Source: Ciborinia camelliae (taxonomy: Eukaryota > Ascomycota > Leotiomycetes > Helotiales > Sclerotiniaceae). Taken from it: a stretch of 64,000 nt of DNA. The notes under the pieces were generated by a model. The model worked only from the letters and a program-made list of their open reading frames with translations, did no database searches and was not told the DNA's origin. The position numbers were made by a program, and so were the translations under genes. Numbering within the stretch: position 1 is the first letter of the stretch; every line of letters begins with the position of its first letter. Of this stretch, positions 45,408-57,056 are shown one piece after another. The stretch covers positions 1,932,537 through 1,996,536 of the forward strand of contig JANPYM010000002.1 of NCBI GenBank assembly GCA_025890175.1, read 5' to 3'.

Positions 45408-46316
45408 ATGAGATCAGGTTCTTCTGGCTCCGAATTTGGTATAAGATCTCAGCTGGGTTGCCCAAGGGATCATTTTGAAAGCCGTATCGGGTTGAAGTCC
45501 GCGAGGTTTTTGAAAATTCGGCTTGTGAGTGGGCTATTTCACAGCTTATGTTCACCATCTCCTAATTTTCGTTTGGGAAATGTACAATGTGCTAATCTCG
45601 AAATCAAACAGTGAATACGATCACACAGAAGCGGCCAACCAGCTCTTTGTTGCACCCCCGATCTTGCCCCCCGAGATAGAAATATGGTTCAGGTCGCAAA
45701 ATGTCTCTCTGCGTGTCGATTATGATTATCCAGATTCTGTTATGGTTTCCAATCAGAACCTTACCAAAAGGGCTTTCGTTGCAATGCTTGAGAGCTACAA
45801 CATTTTGAGGTTTGCCTTGATAAACATTCTACGATTAAAGTGTGCAAATTTCATCGATTCGCACATTGCGGTCTTTGTGGCTGATCATACAAGACCGAAT
45901 GTTGCTAGTACTATATCGATTTATGTACGACAAATGCAGAGATACTTTCCATCTTCGAGCTTTTGAATAGGCCAAGTATCCGAAGATTCATATCCCGTTT
46001 TAATTGGAGCGAATCTGAACGACAAGCAAAATTTCTTGCTGTCTTGGACAGTGGCATTCTTGAGAACCTCAATAATCTGAGGCTGTCCAAACGTGAATGG
46101 CAGGAAGAAATAGGAAAGGTACTTTCGATGTGTTTGCAAGCATTGTCTTCCACTGGGCTAGACAGTGAACGGCAAACATTTTCAGCTCTGTGGGTGCCGC
46201 CTGGAACAACCCTCCCAAAGCATATACTTCTGAAACCTTCAGAGCATAGCTGTATCAAATTTTTGAAAGACTCCGTGGTTTCTTTTACCGTCGCTGTGGT
46301 CTTAAACACGCAATGA
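45408..46316 (+). pseudogene. Unrecognised gene, probably frameshifted
   Basis: Protein-like segments follow one another in different frames. The ATG at 45408 opens MRSGSSGSEFGIRSQLG to a GTGAGT donor at 45525. After a plausible acceptor at 45611 the sequence EYDHTEAANQLFVAPPILPP continues in a frame the splice does not reach. It stays open to about 45966, while TTNAEILSIFELLNRPSIRR onward to the stop at 46316 is one frame over. No donor/acceptor pair of acceptable quality restores the frame, so at least two indels are inferred. I do not recognise the family. It could also be a gene with unusual splicing or assembly errors. Confidence 0.42.
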
Positions 46317-46611
46317 ACCGACGATATGCGATTGCGGCAGATAAAGATAAGGCTACGAGTCTCCGAATATACTAAATCATTTGTGGTTTCTTTTTTGTTT
46401 CCTTCTTTTTGCGAGACTTTTCAGCGTGGTTTCATAAATCAGGTCATTGGAATGATGAGGATTTGGTCGGAAAAATAACAAGGCGCAATATACCCATTGC
46501 AAATATCAAGTAGGATTATCGGGATATAACAATATTTCATATTTATTTGACATAGTTGGAGATCCTTTGATAGTCATCAATATATACCTCATTCGAAGAA
46601 AAGCAATTAAC

Positions 46612-47095
46612 TCACTCGATCAAATTACCGTCTGGATCTCTACAATAGACACTTCTCAAATTGCCTTGGGCACCTGTGCGATTCACAATCCCCTCGTCAG
46701 TCTTCTCAGGACTCAGGTCTACCATCTCTACACCTGCATCCATTAGACGTTTACGGACACTTTTCACATCATCGTCCGTTAGAAAACATAAATCTGCACT
46801 TCCGCCCTTCACATTCAGAGCTTTGGGTTCAAATTCCTAATATATTTCGAATTCTTTAGCGGTCATATACCATAGAGGGAATTAACAAAAGTACCTTTCC
46901 AAGCTCATGTAGATTGATTTTCTGTGAACCAAAGACTAGCGAATGACGCGTGATATCTGGGGTAGCACTTGAGATAAACTGCTCGGATTGCATACCCAGA
47001 TTTGCCTTATACCATTGGGTGGTGCGGGGTATAGAAGCGACGGTTAAGACGAGGTGATCAAGAGATTTAATATGTGCTGCTGGTGTGGAGGACAT
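46612..47095 (-). CDS. VOC/glyoxalase-fold protein
   Basis: A small vicinal-oxygen-chelate protein (glyoxalase/bleomycin resistance superfamily). Two exons, 47095-46895 and 46836-46612, around a 58-bp intron (GTACTT..ATTAG) give 141 aa from MSSTPAAHIKSLDHLVLTV. An in-frame ATG at 47119 would add eight residues. The fold markers are LDHLVLTVASIPRTTQWY, the metal-ligand candidates His (LDHLV) and Glu (NLHELGK), ADLCFLTDD, and the end SVYCRDPDGNLIE with a terminal Glu ligand. A methyltransferase-like or lyase activity cannot be assigned; many such fungal proteins are unstudied. It is divergent to the tRNA dehydratase gene. Confidence 0.87.
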
Positions 47096-47513
47096 TGTTC
47101 TGATGTGTTTAAAATTCATGGGGTTCAAAGAATTCCGGAATTCCTCTGATGAATCTAGACATTGCACCGTAATGATTAGTTGAGATAGGTATCAATAATG
47201 AGGTCGGAGTGAACTGGTTGCTTCTGCATCTGCCCCTCCTTATGTCATCATACATATCTCGCCAATCAAGAGCCGAGGCACCCCGCGACGGAGAATGCCG
47301 TCAAGTGTCAGTGAAGCTCAGAAAAAGTTCAAAAGACCGAGTAAATATCCCAATAATAATAATAACATGCAGTGAACTCCCACAATGGCTTGTATAGGTA
47401 GCTCATAGATAGGCACATACGTGATATAGCCTGGTTCCGTCATTACCTTTACGAATATTACGAAGAGCCACGATTGTATTTCTCTCACGACTATACCATT
47501 AACATTATCCAAA
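47096..47513. promoter_or_regulatory. Divergent intergenic region, VOC gene / tRNA dehydratase gene
   Basis: The 418-bp gap between two divergent start codons must hold both promoters. No distinct motif was recognised; an (AAT)n-like run lies near 47352-47366. Confidence 0.45.
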
Positions 47514-49159
47514 ATGTCGAACTTGCTCAATCGCGTGGGCAGCTCCTCACAAGCGCAGTTTACAGCTACTGCGCTTGTATCTGGTGCGGTGGTAGCAGGG
47601 GCAATTTTCAGTTACCAGGCATTGAGGAGGCAGGAGAAAGTGGACGATTTGAAGAGTTCGATACCTAGTTTGGGACGACATCATCATGCTGATTTGGTAT
47701 GTCTCGATCTGTTGTCGGGAAATAATATGGAATTGCATTCAAGTGCTTATACTGACGAAAGAAGTGAAGCTTACGGATATGGGGATTGCGCCCAAGGGTA
47801 CGGGCATGAGTAAAGAGGATGAGAGAGGTGCTGCACTGGCAGAGAGAGCGAGGAGGGGGGACTATGATGATGGTACTTTCCACCATTCTATAAGATAAGA
47901 AATAATGGGCATAACTAATTTGTGCAGAACTCATTCTAGAACAATTGGCCCGAAATCGAGTCTTTTTAAAAGATGATGGACTACAAAAGTTACGCTCAGC
48001 ATTCGTGATTGTGGTTGGTTGTGGAGGTGTTGGGTCGCATTGCACCGCAGCTCTCGCGCGCTCAGGAGTTTCACACATACGTCTCATCGATTTCGACCAA
48101 GTTACGCTCTCATCCCTTAACCGACATGCTGTTGCGACGCTCGCAGATGTTGGCACGCCGAAAGTAGGATGTTTGAAGAATCGTCTACAGCAGATTGCAC
48201 CTTGGGTCAATTTCGACTTGAGGAACGAACTTTTCCATGCCAAAGTGGCAGACTCCTTACTTGCGGAATGGAATGGTAGAAAGCCAGATTATATCGTGGA
48301 TGCTATTGATAATATCGATAGTAAGGTGGAATTGCTGGAATATTGTTATAAAAACAAAATACCAGTGATTTCATCTATGGGAGCAGGATGTAAATCCGAT
48401 CCTACGAGAGTTTTTGTCGGAGATATTTCTGCCAGTACAGATGATCCCCTCTCCCGTTCTACTCGAAGAAGACTCCGTTTATTAGGTATCACATCCGGTA
48501 TAAACGTGGTATATTCAACCGAAAAACCTGGACCAGGGAAGGCGCAACTATTACCCCTGCCCGAGGAGGAATTCAAGAAAGGCTCAGTTGGCGACCTTGG
48601 CGTCCTGCCTGATTTCCGCGTGCGAATATTACCAGTTCTAGGCACCATGCCCGCCGTCTTCGGATATGTAGTTGCCAACCATTTGATCCTCCAAATCACG
48701 GGCTATCCATGCGAATACATACCCGCCAAAGGACGAGAAAAGATGTACGATGGAATCCTCGCTCAATTACAAGGGGTTGAAGAAAAGCTCGCTCGGGCCA
48801 CGACCGCAAATGAAGATGCGCAAGGTTTGAAAGTCCCTCTCACATCCGCCGATGTCGGATACATCGTCGAAGAAGTATACAAGGGTAAATCGGCACTGAG
48901 TGGAATCTCCACGCGATTGGCCTTGATGAGGTGGAGAAAACCGGAAGAGGGCAGTACGCTAGACGCGAGTGTTGAAGGCCAAAAGGCAAGTAAACTTCGC
49001 GCGAGAGATCTGGTCTGTATGACGAGGGAGGAGGCCACCAAACATGAAAAGATGATTTTCAAGGAGGGAAGGAAGGTTGAAGAGCTATATGATGCTGCGA
49101 TTATAGAGAAGGTCGAGGCGAGAATCAGAGAGGAAATCGGCTATGAGATGTATAGGTAG
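47514..49159 (+). CDS. tRNA threonylcarbamoyladenosine dehydratase (Tcd1/Tcd2, TcdA family)
   Basis: An E1-like enzyme that uses ATP to cyclise t6A37 of tRNA to ct6A; in yeast the paralogues Tcd1 and Tcd2 sit on the mitochondrial outer membrane. Three exons, 47514-47696, 47770-47872 and 47928-49159, give 505 aa. A hydrophobic segment at about 17-37 (TATALVSGAVVAGAIFSY) fits the membrane anchor. The ATP loop VVGCGGVGSH is at about 124-133, with RLIDFDQVTLSSLNRHAVA, GTPKV, YIVDAIDNIDSKV and SSMGAGCKSDPTRV following. The acceptor of intron 1 (47697-47769) is the third AG after an ACTGAC branch-like site; it is chosen because only it keeps the frame. Intron 2 is 55 bp. Confidence 0.94.
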
Positions 49160-50035
49160 GTAGATGCCTAGATGAGAATCATATAGAAAATTCATAGACT
49201 GTACCTACTACCTATCTATCTATCTACCTACATAGATAATTTTCCATTCCATTCCATTCCATTCATTCATTCATTCCTCAACTTAAATTGAATTGAATTG
49301 AATCATTATCATTCTCTCCCCCTCACCTACCCCACCTCCTTCTCTTTTCTTTTCTTCTCTTCTCCCTTAAGAACCTTGGAATTCTACAGTAGGTATTCTA
49401 TTCTCCTTACTAGTATATATACCGACCTATACACACAAACATACATATATAGGTACTCGAATATTACTTTTTCATTTTCAATTTTCAATTTTTTTTTCAA
49501 ATACACACACCACACACACGCGTGCGCGCACATCTCACGCATCAACAATGACAATGATAATAACTTCCAACCAAATAGGAGTAATTTAATTTTCAACCAT
49601 GTTTTGAATTAAAAACTAAGATAAGATAGGTAAGTAGCCAACTAATTTGTTGAGCTAGCTAGCTCATGAAGCTCAACTAAGAGAGCTATTGATCATATAA
49701 CAACATGATACAAGAGGGGGGAATTCTTCCAGACAATCAGACCAGTCTCTGATCGATCCTCTTTCTCGGCAACATAAAACTCCATTTTTCCATCCCATTT
49801 TTCCATTCCACAACCATAACAATGCAAATGAAGAAAGATCCATCCGTGATTTTTTGGGGGTATATCCGTCAAGTGCGCCTTTTGCGAAAAGAAAAAGAAA
49901 AAAAAGCAAACGTCCCCCATTCCCAAAGCAAGTTAATGCTGAATGCATATATATGCATGCAATATGCATCTAATCCTCAAACGCCGATAATATTCACAAA
50001 AATGTCCATGACCCATGCATGATCTATGAAGTCTC
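49160..50035. other. Intergenic spacer with microsatellites
   Basis: Between convergent 3' ends. It contains CTATCTATCTATCTACC, ATTCCATTCC and ATTCATTC runs at about 49210-49275, and an alternating purine-pyrimidine tract ACACACACCACACACACGCG followed by TGCGCGCAC at about 49501-49531. No gene supported. Confidence 0.55.
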
Positions 50036-51519
50036 TTATAAACGAGCTTCAACTTCATTTCCTCCGTCCAAAGCTGCCAAGTCTTCATACTCTGGAATGG
50101 GAGGTCCGTCATATATTTCAGTGTTAAGATAAGTTGGAGGACTGGCAGGGACATTCTCATACAAAGGAGGTTGTTCCTCATCCCACGAGATGCCCAAGCC
50201 TGATCTCTCAGTAACCGCAACGTTGAAATGCATTCTCAACACTCTTGCTCCTCCAGTTGGTGTTACTTGTGATGGCTTTTTGATAGGTGCGAATTCCTCG
50301 GAAACAATCATCTCAACGATGAGAGTGTGGTAAACTTCCGTGCCATCCTCAGCTTTCATATCGCAAAGTGGTTTGGCATCTGGACGAATAGAGATTGGGA
50401 ACTCAATTTCAATGGCACCATCCGCTGAATCGTAATTTGATTTCCATCCAGATTTGATCTCTTCGGTAGCTAAAGTACGTGCATCTTGATGAGCAGCACC
50501 TTTCTTATTCTCGCCTTCCTTCGTCAACTTTGCGGCATGTTTAGGACATGCTGGCGAGATGACTTTTTGTGTTTCATCCAAACGCCATGTCAGACGCTTC
50601 AACTTCCAATGGTTTTGTGTCTTGGCATCCACATTTCGATTCACAACGCCATCCATACGCATTGATATGTTTGCTTCACCGATTGGGTAGATAACCGGGG
50701 GAAGTTGGCAGTTGGCAGTCAAATTTGTTGGTGGGAAAATTCGAATCGAATTGCGAGGTGTATCGGCAGGAATAATGGCACGCTTAATGTTGAGAACGTG
50801 GGAGAGTTTCATGGGCTCTCCAGTTTTTGGCACAAGTGTTGCCTTGAGAACGTATTCGATATTAGACAACCCGCCCTTCATACTCGCAGGCAGATGTCCA
50901 GGAAGGAGAAAGCTGAATGGAAAGTCATGTTCGCCTATAAATTTGAATCAGAATCTTATGGGTAAAAAAATGAGAAATGCATCGAGTACATACCTTTTCT
51001 AAGAGTAGCTGGACCTTGAAGGAAATTCCAGCTAGTCAAATCCTTTGATTGATGGGCACACTCGTGGCAATGCGCATGGAATGGCTTTTTCTGTGTGACC
51101 TCCACTGCCAAACGCATCTTGAATGACTCGATAGCAAACTTCTCATCGTGAATGTGTAACTTCAATTGTCCAGAGAGTAATGCGCCAGTGCTCGCAGTAG
51201 TAGAACCGTAGAGAACTAAAGGTGGTGACTCAATGGCACAGTCAAGTGTTGCACCATGACCATGAGGAATTGATTTTGAGGATGTTTTTGGCGAATGATG
51301 AAGACCAGGTATCGAGATACGTTTGTGGGAAAGGGAAAGATCGTGCATCTTTGCAGCTTTATCTTCTGTAATAGAAGCGTCTGAAGATGATGTGCGACTC
51401 TTCAAAGACGGTCGAGTACTTGAGTTTTTTATTGGACCTTTCTTCCCTTCGGTGGGTAGATCAAATGGATGTGAATGGGATCGAAAGAACGATGTAACGT
51501 GCTGCATGGTGGCAGGCAT
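50036..51519 (-). CDS. Arrestin-related trafficking adaptor, Ldb19/Art1 type
   Basis: An alpha-arrestin that recruits a Nedd4/Rsp5-type ubiquitin ligase to plasma-membrane transporters for endocytosis. Two exons, 51519-50994 and 50934-50036, around a 59-bp intron (GTATGT..TATAG) give 474 aa. The arrestin N-lobe starts around LDCAIESPPLVLYGS; HCHECAHQSKDLTSWNFL at about 150-167 (C151, C154) is the Ldb19-domain signature. The C-lobe includes HDFPFSFLLPGHLPAS. Near the C-terminus two PPxY motifs, PPLY (431-434) and PPTY (441-444), are the WW-domain ligase docking sites. The first 70 residues are Ser-rich, basic and probably phosphorylated. A short alternative start lies at Met5. Confidence 0.93.
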
Positions 51520-54500
51520 TTTGGTGGGGCTTTTGGTGGCGTCGCCGTTAAGGAAAATAGACTTTGTTGGTGACCTGTGTTTCTGCCTTCTTGCACAACA
51601 GTAGGTATTATACAGAAAACTTTCATGCGTTTTGGCCCTTGGGAGATCGACAAGTTTGAAAACGGCGGTTCAAAAGTAAATAAAGGTCGGGCGGGAAGGT
51701 GAAAGAGGATTGAAAATCTTTTTTTCTTTTTGATATGGCGTGTGATTTAGAAAGAAGATTTATGATGTAATAAAGCACTTTATATAGATCAGATCGGTAC
51801 TGTTTTCTTTGTTCCAAATGAATATACAGTAAGGTGGATTGTGTTGTATGACTGTATTGTATGATTGAATGTCTGGTAGATGTAGATGAAGGTGTGGATG
51901 TAGATGTAGGAGGTATAATATAAAGTCAATTAAATATCTTGATCAGAGGTTATTGAGAGGTTGATGGGTAGAATATAATATTATATTGAAACTGTGAAGC
52001 TGAATATGGAGGACCATACCTACCTAAGGTACCTTGTTGGAAGGTGGATGCAATTATGAGCTATATAAAAATGCAACATCCTAGGTAAATCTCGAATATT
52101 TTACTCTGTACTCTCCTCTACCTAGTAGGTACCGGTAGTCTTGAAATACTTTCCCCCTTATACTATAACTACCGAATAGGAAGTCGGTACGTACTTGAGT
52201 ACCTCACACATACTTTTATTCTCACTTATTTTTGGAGAAATAATGGAATATTATGAGTCAATTGGATTAAAATTGGCCTTCCAATGAACCAAAATTTGAA
52301 ATATATGGTCTAATTCTTTTTTTCTTCCTTTTTTTTGGGTTTTTCTTTTCTTTACTAGGTAGTAACCACCTACTACTGGACCTACTAATAATTACTACGT
52401 ACCGGTATTCATTACTTCTTGCCCAATGGTCCCTTTGGTGCTCAGTGCTCACATGGGAAAATTTAAATTAATCCTTACCTCGTGAGTACCCATTGCCTAA
52501 TAATTGTGGGGGGAATTTCGAATTTGCGTTTGGTCCAGCGGACTGCGGGTTATGTTTCAGCGGTTAAACATCGCATGTGGTATGAGTCGTTCGTTGTATG
52601 CCCAGTTACCAGTATAATGTTGGACTTTGGACTTGGACTAGAACAATTAGAACATTGGAAATTTTCGAATATTCTACACCGCAGCAGGAAAATCTTTTTC
52701 TATGAGTCTGGCCTTGTGATTCAATTCGATTCAATTCAATTCAGTTTAATCAAGTTCAATGCTTTCATCGGTGAGGCTTTCAATCATTCAATAATAGCTC
52801 ATCTAGACAGACAGACTCCTATTTCAGATCAATTTGATTCAAATCATCTGAATTACATACATAAATCAAATTTTACGGTCAAAGTACCTAGGTACCTTTA
52901 TGTACTCCGTATATTGAGTCACAGACGCACAGTGCCGTAAAATAATGTACCTACCTTCGTAGTACTTTGCTGAGTTGACTTGGTACTGACAAGCTTTTTT
53001 GCCAATATTTTTTCCTAAGCAGGAACTTAGAAAAAGTAAACAAATTATTGGAATTATTTCCATATTTTACTATTCTAACCACTAACCATTAACCGGCTAC
53101 AGCTCCCTTGTCGGGCATTACGTTTAGCTTCTTCTGGGGTACGCCTTGCCCTGTGCATCAGGTACCATCCATCCAACTCCCTTCCAACGTCAAACTTCAC
53201 AAAAAGACTTTTCAAGCCAGTCAATCGAACAGGTGATGAGGAATATCAGTTATAACTGGTTGATCTGCATTGTGCGTGTAAAGTGACTAAACCCAAAGCA
53301 CGTCGGCAACTTCATCCTCCTTTTTACGTTGTATGCTCGGTAGGTAGTAGGCATACAGGCTGCAGCTACTCGGTCCTGACTTTTCTATCGATTTTATTAT
53401 TGATTACTAACTATCCTGTACTTTCCGTACTTTTCAATCACACTCTGCGCATGCCTCACCAATTGTATATTGCGATTCTTCCAGGTACAATGACGGAAAG
53501 ACAAGGTTTACTTTCGGGATCTTCTGCCAAGCGATGCTGATGGACGACGAAAGGTTGCAGCACATGACGGATGACACCGGATGAAGAGTTCCTTATATTG
53601 GACTGCAGTCTGCTTAGGTAGGTATTGGTGGATGGCAACCTCTAGGCTCTACGAATACGACCAAACCCCATTCAACAAATTGTCGTGTTCGTTCAATGGA
53701 GCTATGGTTCCTAAACTTTTGATATTCGTGTCAACTCCTCCGCAGATTTACTTAGTACTGTGACAGCACGATGAACACGATGGTGATATCACGACATAAT
53801 GGCGATGGGACTTTTCTCTGTGGACCCAGAGAAAGGCTGAGATATTCTTAGGACAAGTCAAGGGTGATCACCAAGGGTTTGAGCTCACGCCATGAAAATG
53901 AAATATGGAGAATATGGAAGATCATTCAAGTCATTTACCAGACACATGCTTAGTCGATAGGGGCTAAGGATTTCATCACTCTATCAATCTGGTTCAATCA
54001 GAGCTGGATTTTGGTCCACTCAGATGACTTTTTGAACTTCTAGAATCTTTGTCGTCAGAGGACACCTAGGCAATTCGCAATACAGTATGCTTCTAGCCAT
54101 CTACAACAAAACATGATAAATTACGCATGAATCCCAACTCATGGTGCAATCAATTTCAACACCTGCGGGGAATGGTACAATTTACACAATATTGTACAAC
54201 TCTCAGGATTCTTACCGGTGACTCGTATGTTGGAATGAATCAAAACCCCGCAGAATGGCGTATAGCACGTTTCTCTTTCTCCTCGGAGAGGATCATGTGC
54301 TTGACGCCTTCATATTTTATCCTTTGTATCGGGTCGGTGGCTTCATCCGATGCATGGCGGGCTTAAGCCTCAACGACGACATGGCATTGTTTTCTGGTCA
54401 CCGTGATACATCATACATCGGGATTCGGGAACCTCAAGATTTCCAGCCATAAATCCCAAAGAATCAGGAAATACTTTCCATATTCGGCCTGACAGCATAA

Positions 54501-56984
54501 TAACCGCACAAACCAGACCATGTGATTTCATCTAGCAACAAAAATCACATTCGAGCAAAAACTAGAACGCATCGTGCGATTCGTGCACAATACACATAAA
54601 CGGTGACGGACCTTCCATGATCCCATCTTGTCTCGCCGCTTTCCACGATTCCAGAATCCAGACCGAGTCTCAGTTGTCCAATGAAACTCGGAACCCCCAT
54701 CGACAATCCCAAGTCGATCACATTTCAATACCCATTACATAACAACAAACCTTATTTCGTCGAATCCTTCACCTCTTTGGCACTTTGATGCGTGAAAAAT
54801 CTAAAGAGTGGAAAAAGAATCATGGCGAGGTTCCCAGATTTACTCAATGGGATCCACAGCCACTTAAATATCCACCCTCGGGTATTGAAAATTGTGCACT
54901 CACGTTTTTTCTTCTTCTTCAAAGTTCAGATGATTTAAGAAATTAAGATGGTATGCTAGTAACCCTACCCTACGGTACTAGTACCAAAGTTTAGCGAGAG
55001 AAATTTTTTAAAAGAAAATTTAGACTTCCCGCAACCGCAAGCATCCCGCTCTAGCCCACGGACCGCGATTCCACTCATATACATGGATACTAGGTACGCA
55101 GTACACAATACCGCATGTACCCTCGCCTAATATGCTTTTCCAATAATAATAATACCTCACCTTGGAATAATATTCAAATTATTCCAAGTTGCTTCTAGAA
55201 GTCGGATGTTTTGCGTGCTAAGGATTTCTACCGAGAAAAAGGGTCCGCATGGCGTGACGAAATCTAGACTAAATCTTCCGATTGGATCATCGAGACGCGG
55301 ACTCCATATGAAAGTTGAATTTTTTTTCTCAGGGCCAGAAAAATAATAGGTTGTCCCTCCTAAGTCTACCTTCCTCCTTTTTTTTCTCTTTCCCTCTTTT
55401 TTTCTCTTTCTTCTTCACCGATTGATGCCGGCTTGTGGATCAACCTGAACTGTGCCTCCAGAATCGAATCCACAGTTGAATTTTGAAAAAGGAGTGCTGA
55501 GACAAGTCACAACTTCGGAATCACAAGAGAGGGGGAGAAGGGGGGAAGGTTCCGGGAATAATCCAGATGGAAAAAGCCTCACTTTCAACTATCAAGTTTC
55601 AAGTTATAGTATTATTGAAAGTTGCGACTCGCACGCCACAAGGTTTGAACTTTATGATCCATTATTACCTTGTGTATTGTTACTGTGGAAACGAAGTTCA
55701 AAGTTTGAAGTTTGGAGTTTGAACGGTGAAAATCATACTGTAATAATAATGTGAGAACTTGGGAGTTGGAGTTGAAACTTGGAGCTTGGGATATAGACTC
55801 ATCAGACTGTGGAGATTTTCCACTGCACTTGGGTCTTGACAGATCACAGATCACAGATCATGATGATGAAACAAAACGAAATAAAACAAAAATATCCATC
55901 AGGTCTGGGGCCTGGGCTATGTATATGTACGGCAGTATCTAGGTATACTACACTGTATATATATGTGTGGTTCTCTTGACTCGAGAGTCGAGAGGCGGGT
56001 GAGTGGGTGATCACCTATTTATCTACTGTATCTTGAATATTTTCCTCAATGGTAGCTTGTATGTAGCTTGTAGCTTGTAGGTGGATGGGAAAAATATTTC
56101 ATTTTATTTGATTTTCTTTTAGCTGGATACTGGATACCTAGCTGAATGTGTCGAATTACATACTGCATGTATGTATGTACATATATATATACGGAACCTG
56201 AAGTCGAGACTGACTGGCTGTTTCATGTTTCATGTTTCAAGTTTGATGGATCATGGATTGGATCGGATGAATGTCGTTGGCATGGCATGGCATAGCATGA
56301 TGGAATGGATGGACCATGGTCTGGGCTTGACTTGATGGTAGAGATGAGATATGATGAGATGTGAATCATGAGATGATCGAGTACAGTAATACGGTACCGG
56401 TATATATACATGTATTTGTTATCGGTTGGTTTTCTCCACATGTTTGGGAAATCCAGAATCCAGAATCCAGATGCAATGATGCAATGATGTACATGGGGGG
56501 AGTCAGAAGTACAATATCGAAGACTGCGTTAACTACTGTACTTACTTACTACAACGAGTCTGTACCGCTAGGTACATATATATGCCTTGCCTGATATCTC
56601 GATCCCTTTCAAAATCCCTAGGTAATCAAAATATACAGTGATCTTCCTATGTACCAGACATATAACCTTTGCCCGAGCGAGCGAGCGAGTCACGAGTCGA
56701 GTCACGAGAAAATCACTTCAACCCTAACCTCTCAACCTCGAAAAATACCATTCTCTTTCCCTCGCGTCTCCCTCTCCCTCCTCCCCTCAAAAAGACGCAC
56801 GCCCTCTTCAAATTCCAAATTCCAAATTCCAGTCCCCAGGCCGGCCCTAAACCACATACCTAGGTAGGTAGGTAGGTAAAGAGATCTCCACCAACCCCAC
56901 CCCACCGCACCGCACGTCCCGTCCGCCCCGCACCCAAAAAAAAAAGAATTCGTTCGCGCAAAAAAATTGTTCAAAGAAGATTTG
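51520..56984. other. 5.5-kb gene-poor spacer
   Basis: No gene is supported here. The longest frame (52482-52940, 152 codons) has no domain-like content and includes a low-complexity run from GATTCAATTC repeats. The stretch contains TACCTAGGTACC palindromes near 52885-52900, poly-pyrimidine runs near 55375-55410, short TAGCTTGTA repeats near 56050-56080, TA/GTATGT microsatellites near 56165-56190, and TAGG repeats near 56858-56878. Confidence 0.5.
56960..56966 (-). terminator. Pol III oligo-T terminator
   Basis: Seven A on the plus strand (seven T in the transcript) begin 19 bases downstream of the tRNA-Arg 3' end, the expected signal for RNA polymerase III release. Confidence 0.75.
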
Positions 56985-57056
56985 TGACCTACGCAGGGAT
57001 CGAACCTGCAATCTCTTGATTCGTAGTCAAGCGCCTTGCCATTGGGCCAGCAGGCC
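56985..57056 (-). tRNA. tRNA-Arg, anticodon ACG
   Basis: A 72-base intronless cloverleaf. The acceptor stem GGCCTGC pairs with GTAGGTC (two G-U pairs) and is followed by A as discriminator. The anticodon arm CTTGA-CTACGAA-TCAAG places ACG at the anticodon, so it reads Arg CGU/CGC/CGA after A34 to inosine conversion. The T arm is GCAGG-TTCGATC-CCTGC, giving a good internal B box. No CCA is encoded, as in eukaryotes. Confidence 0.95.

Noticed and set aside
45842..45939. Intron GTGCAA..GCAG to rejoin the two frames of the unrecognised gene
   Set aside because: The junction creates an in-frame TAG stop; other pairs are too short or have poor donors.
52482..52940. 152-codon plus-strand open frame
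   Set aside because: No domain-like content; part of it comes from GATTCAATTC simple repeats.
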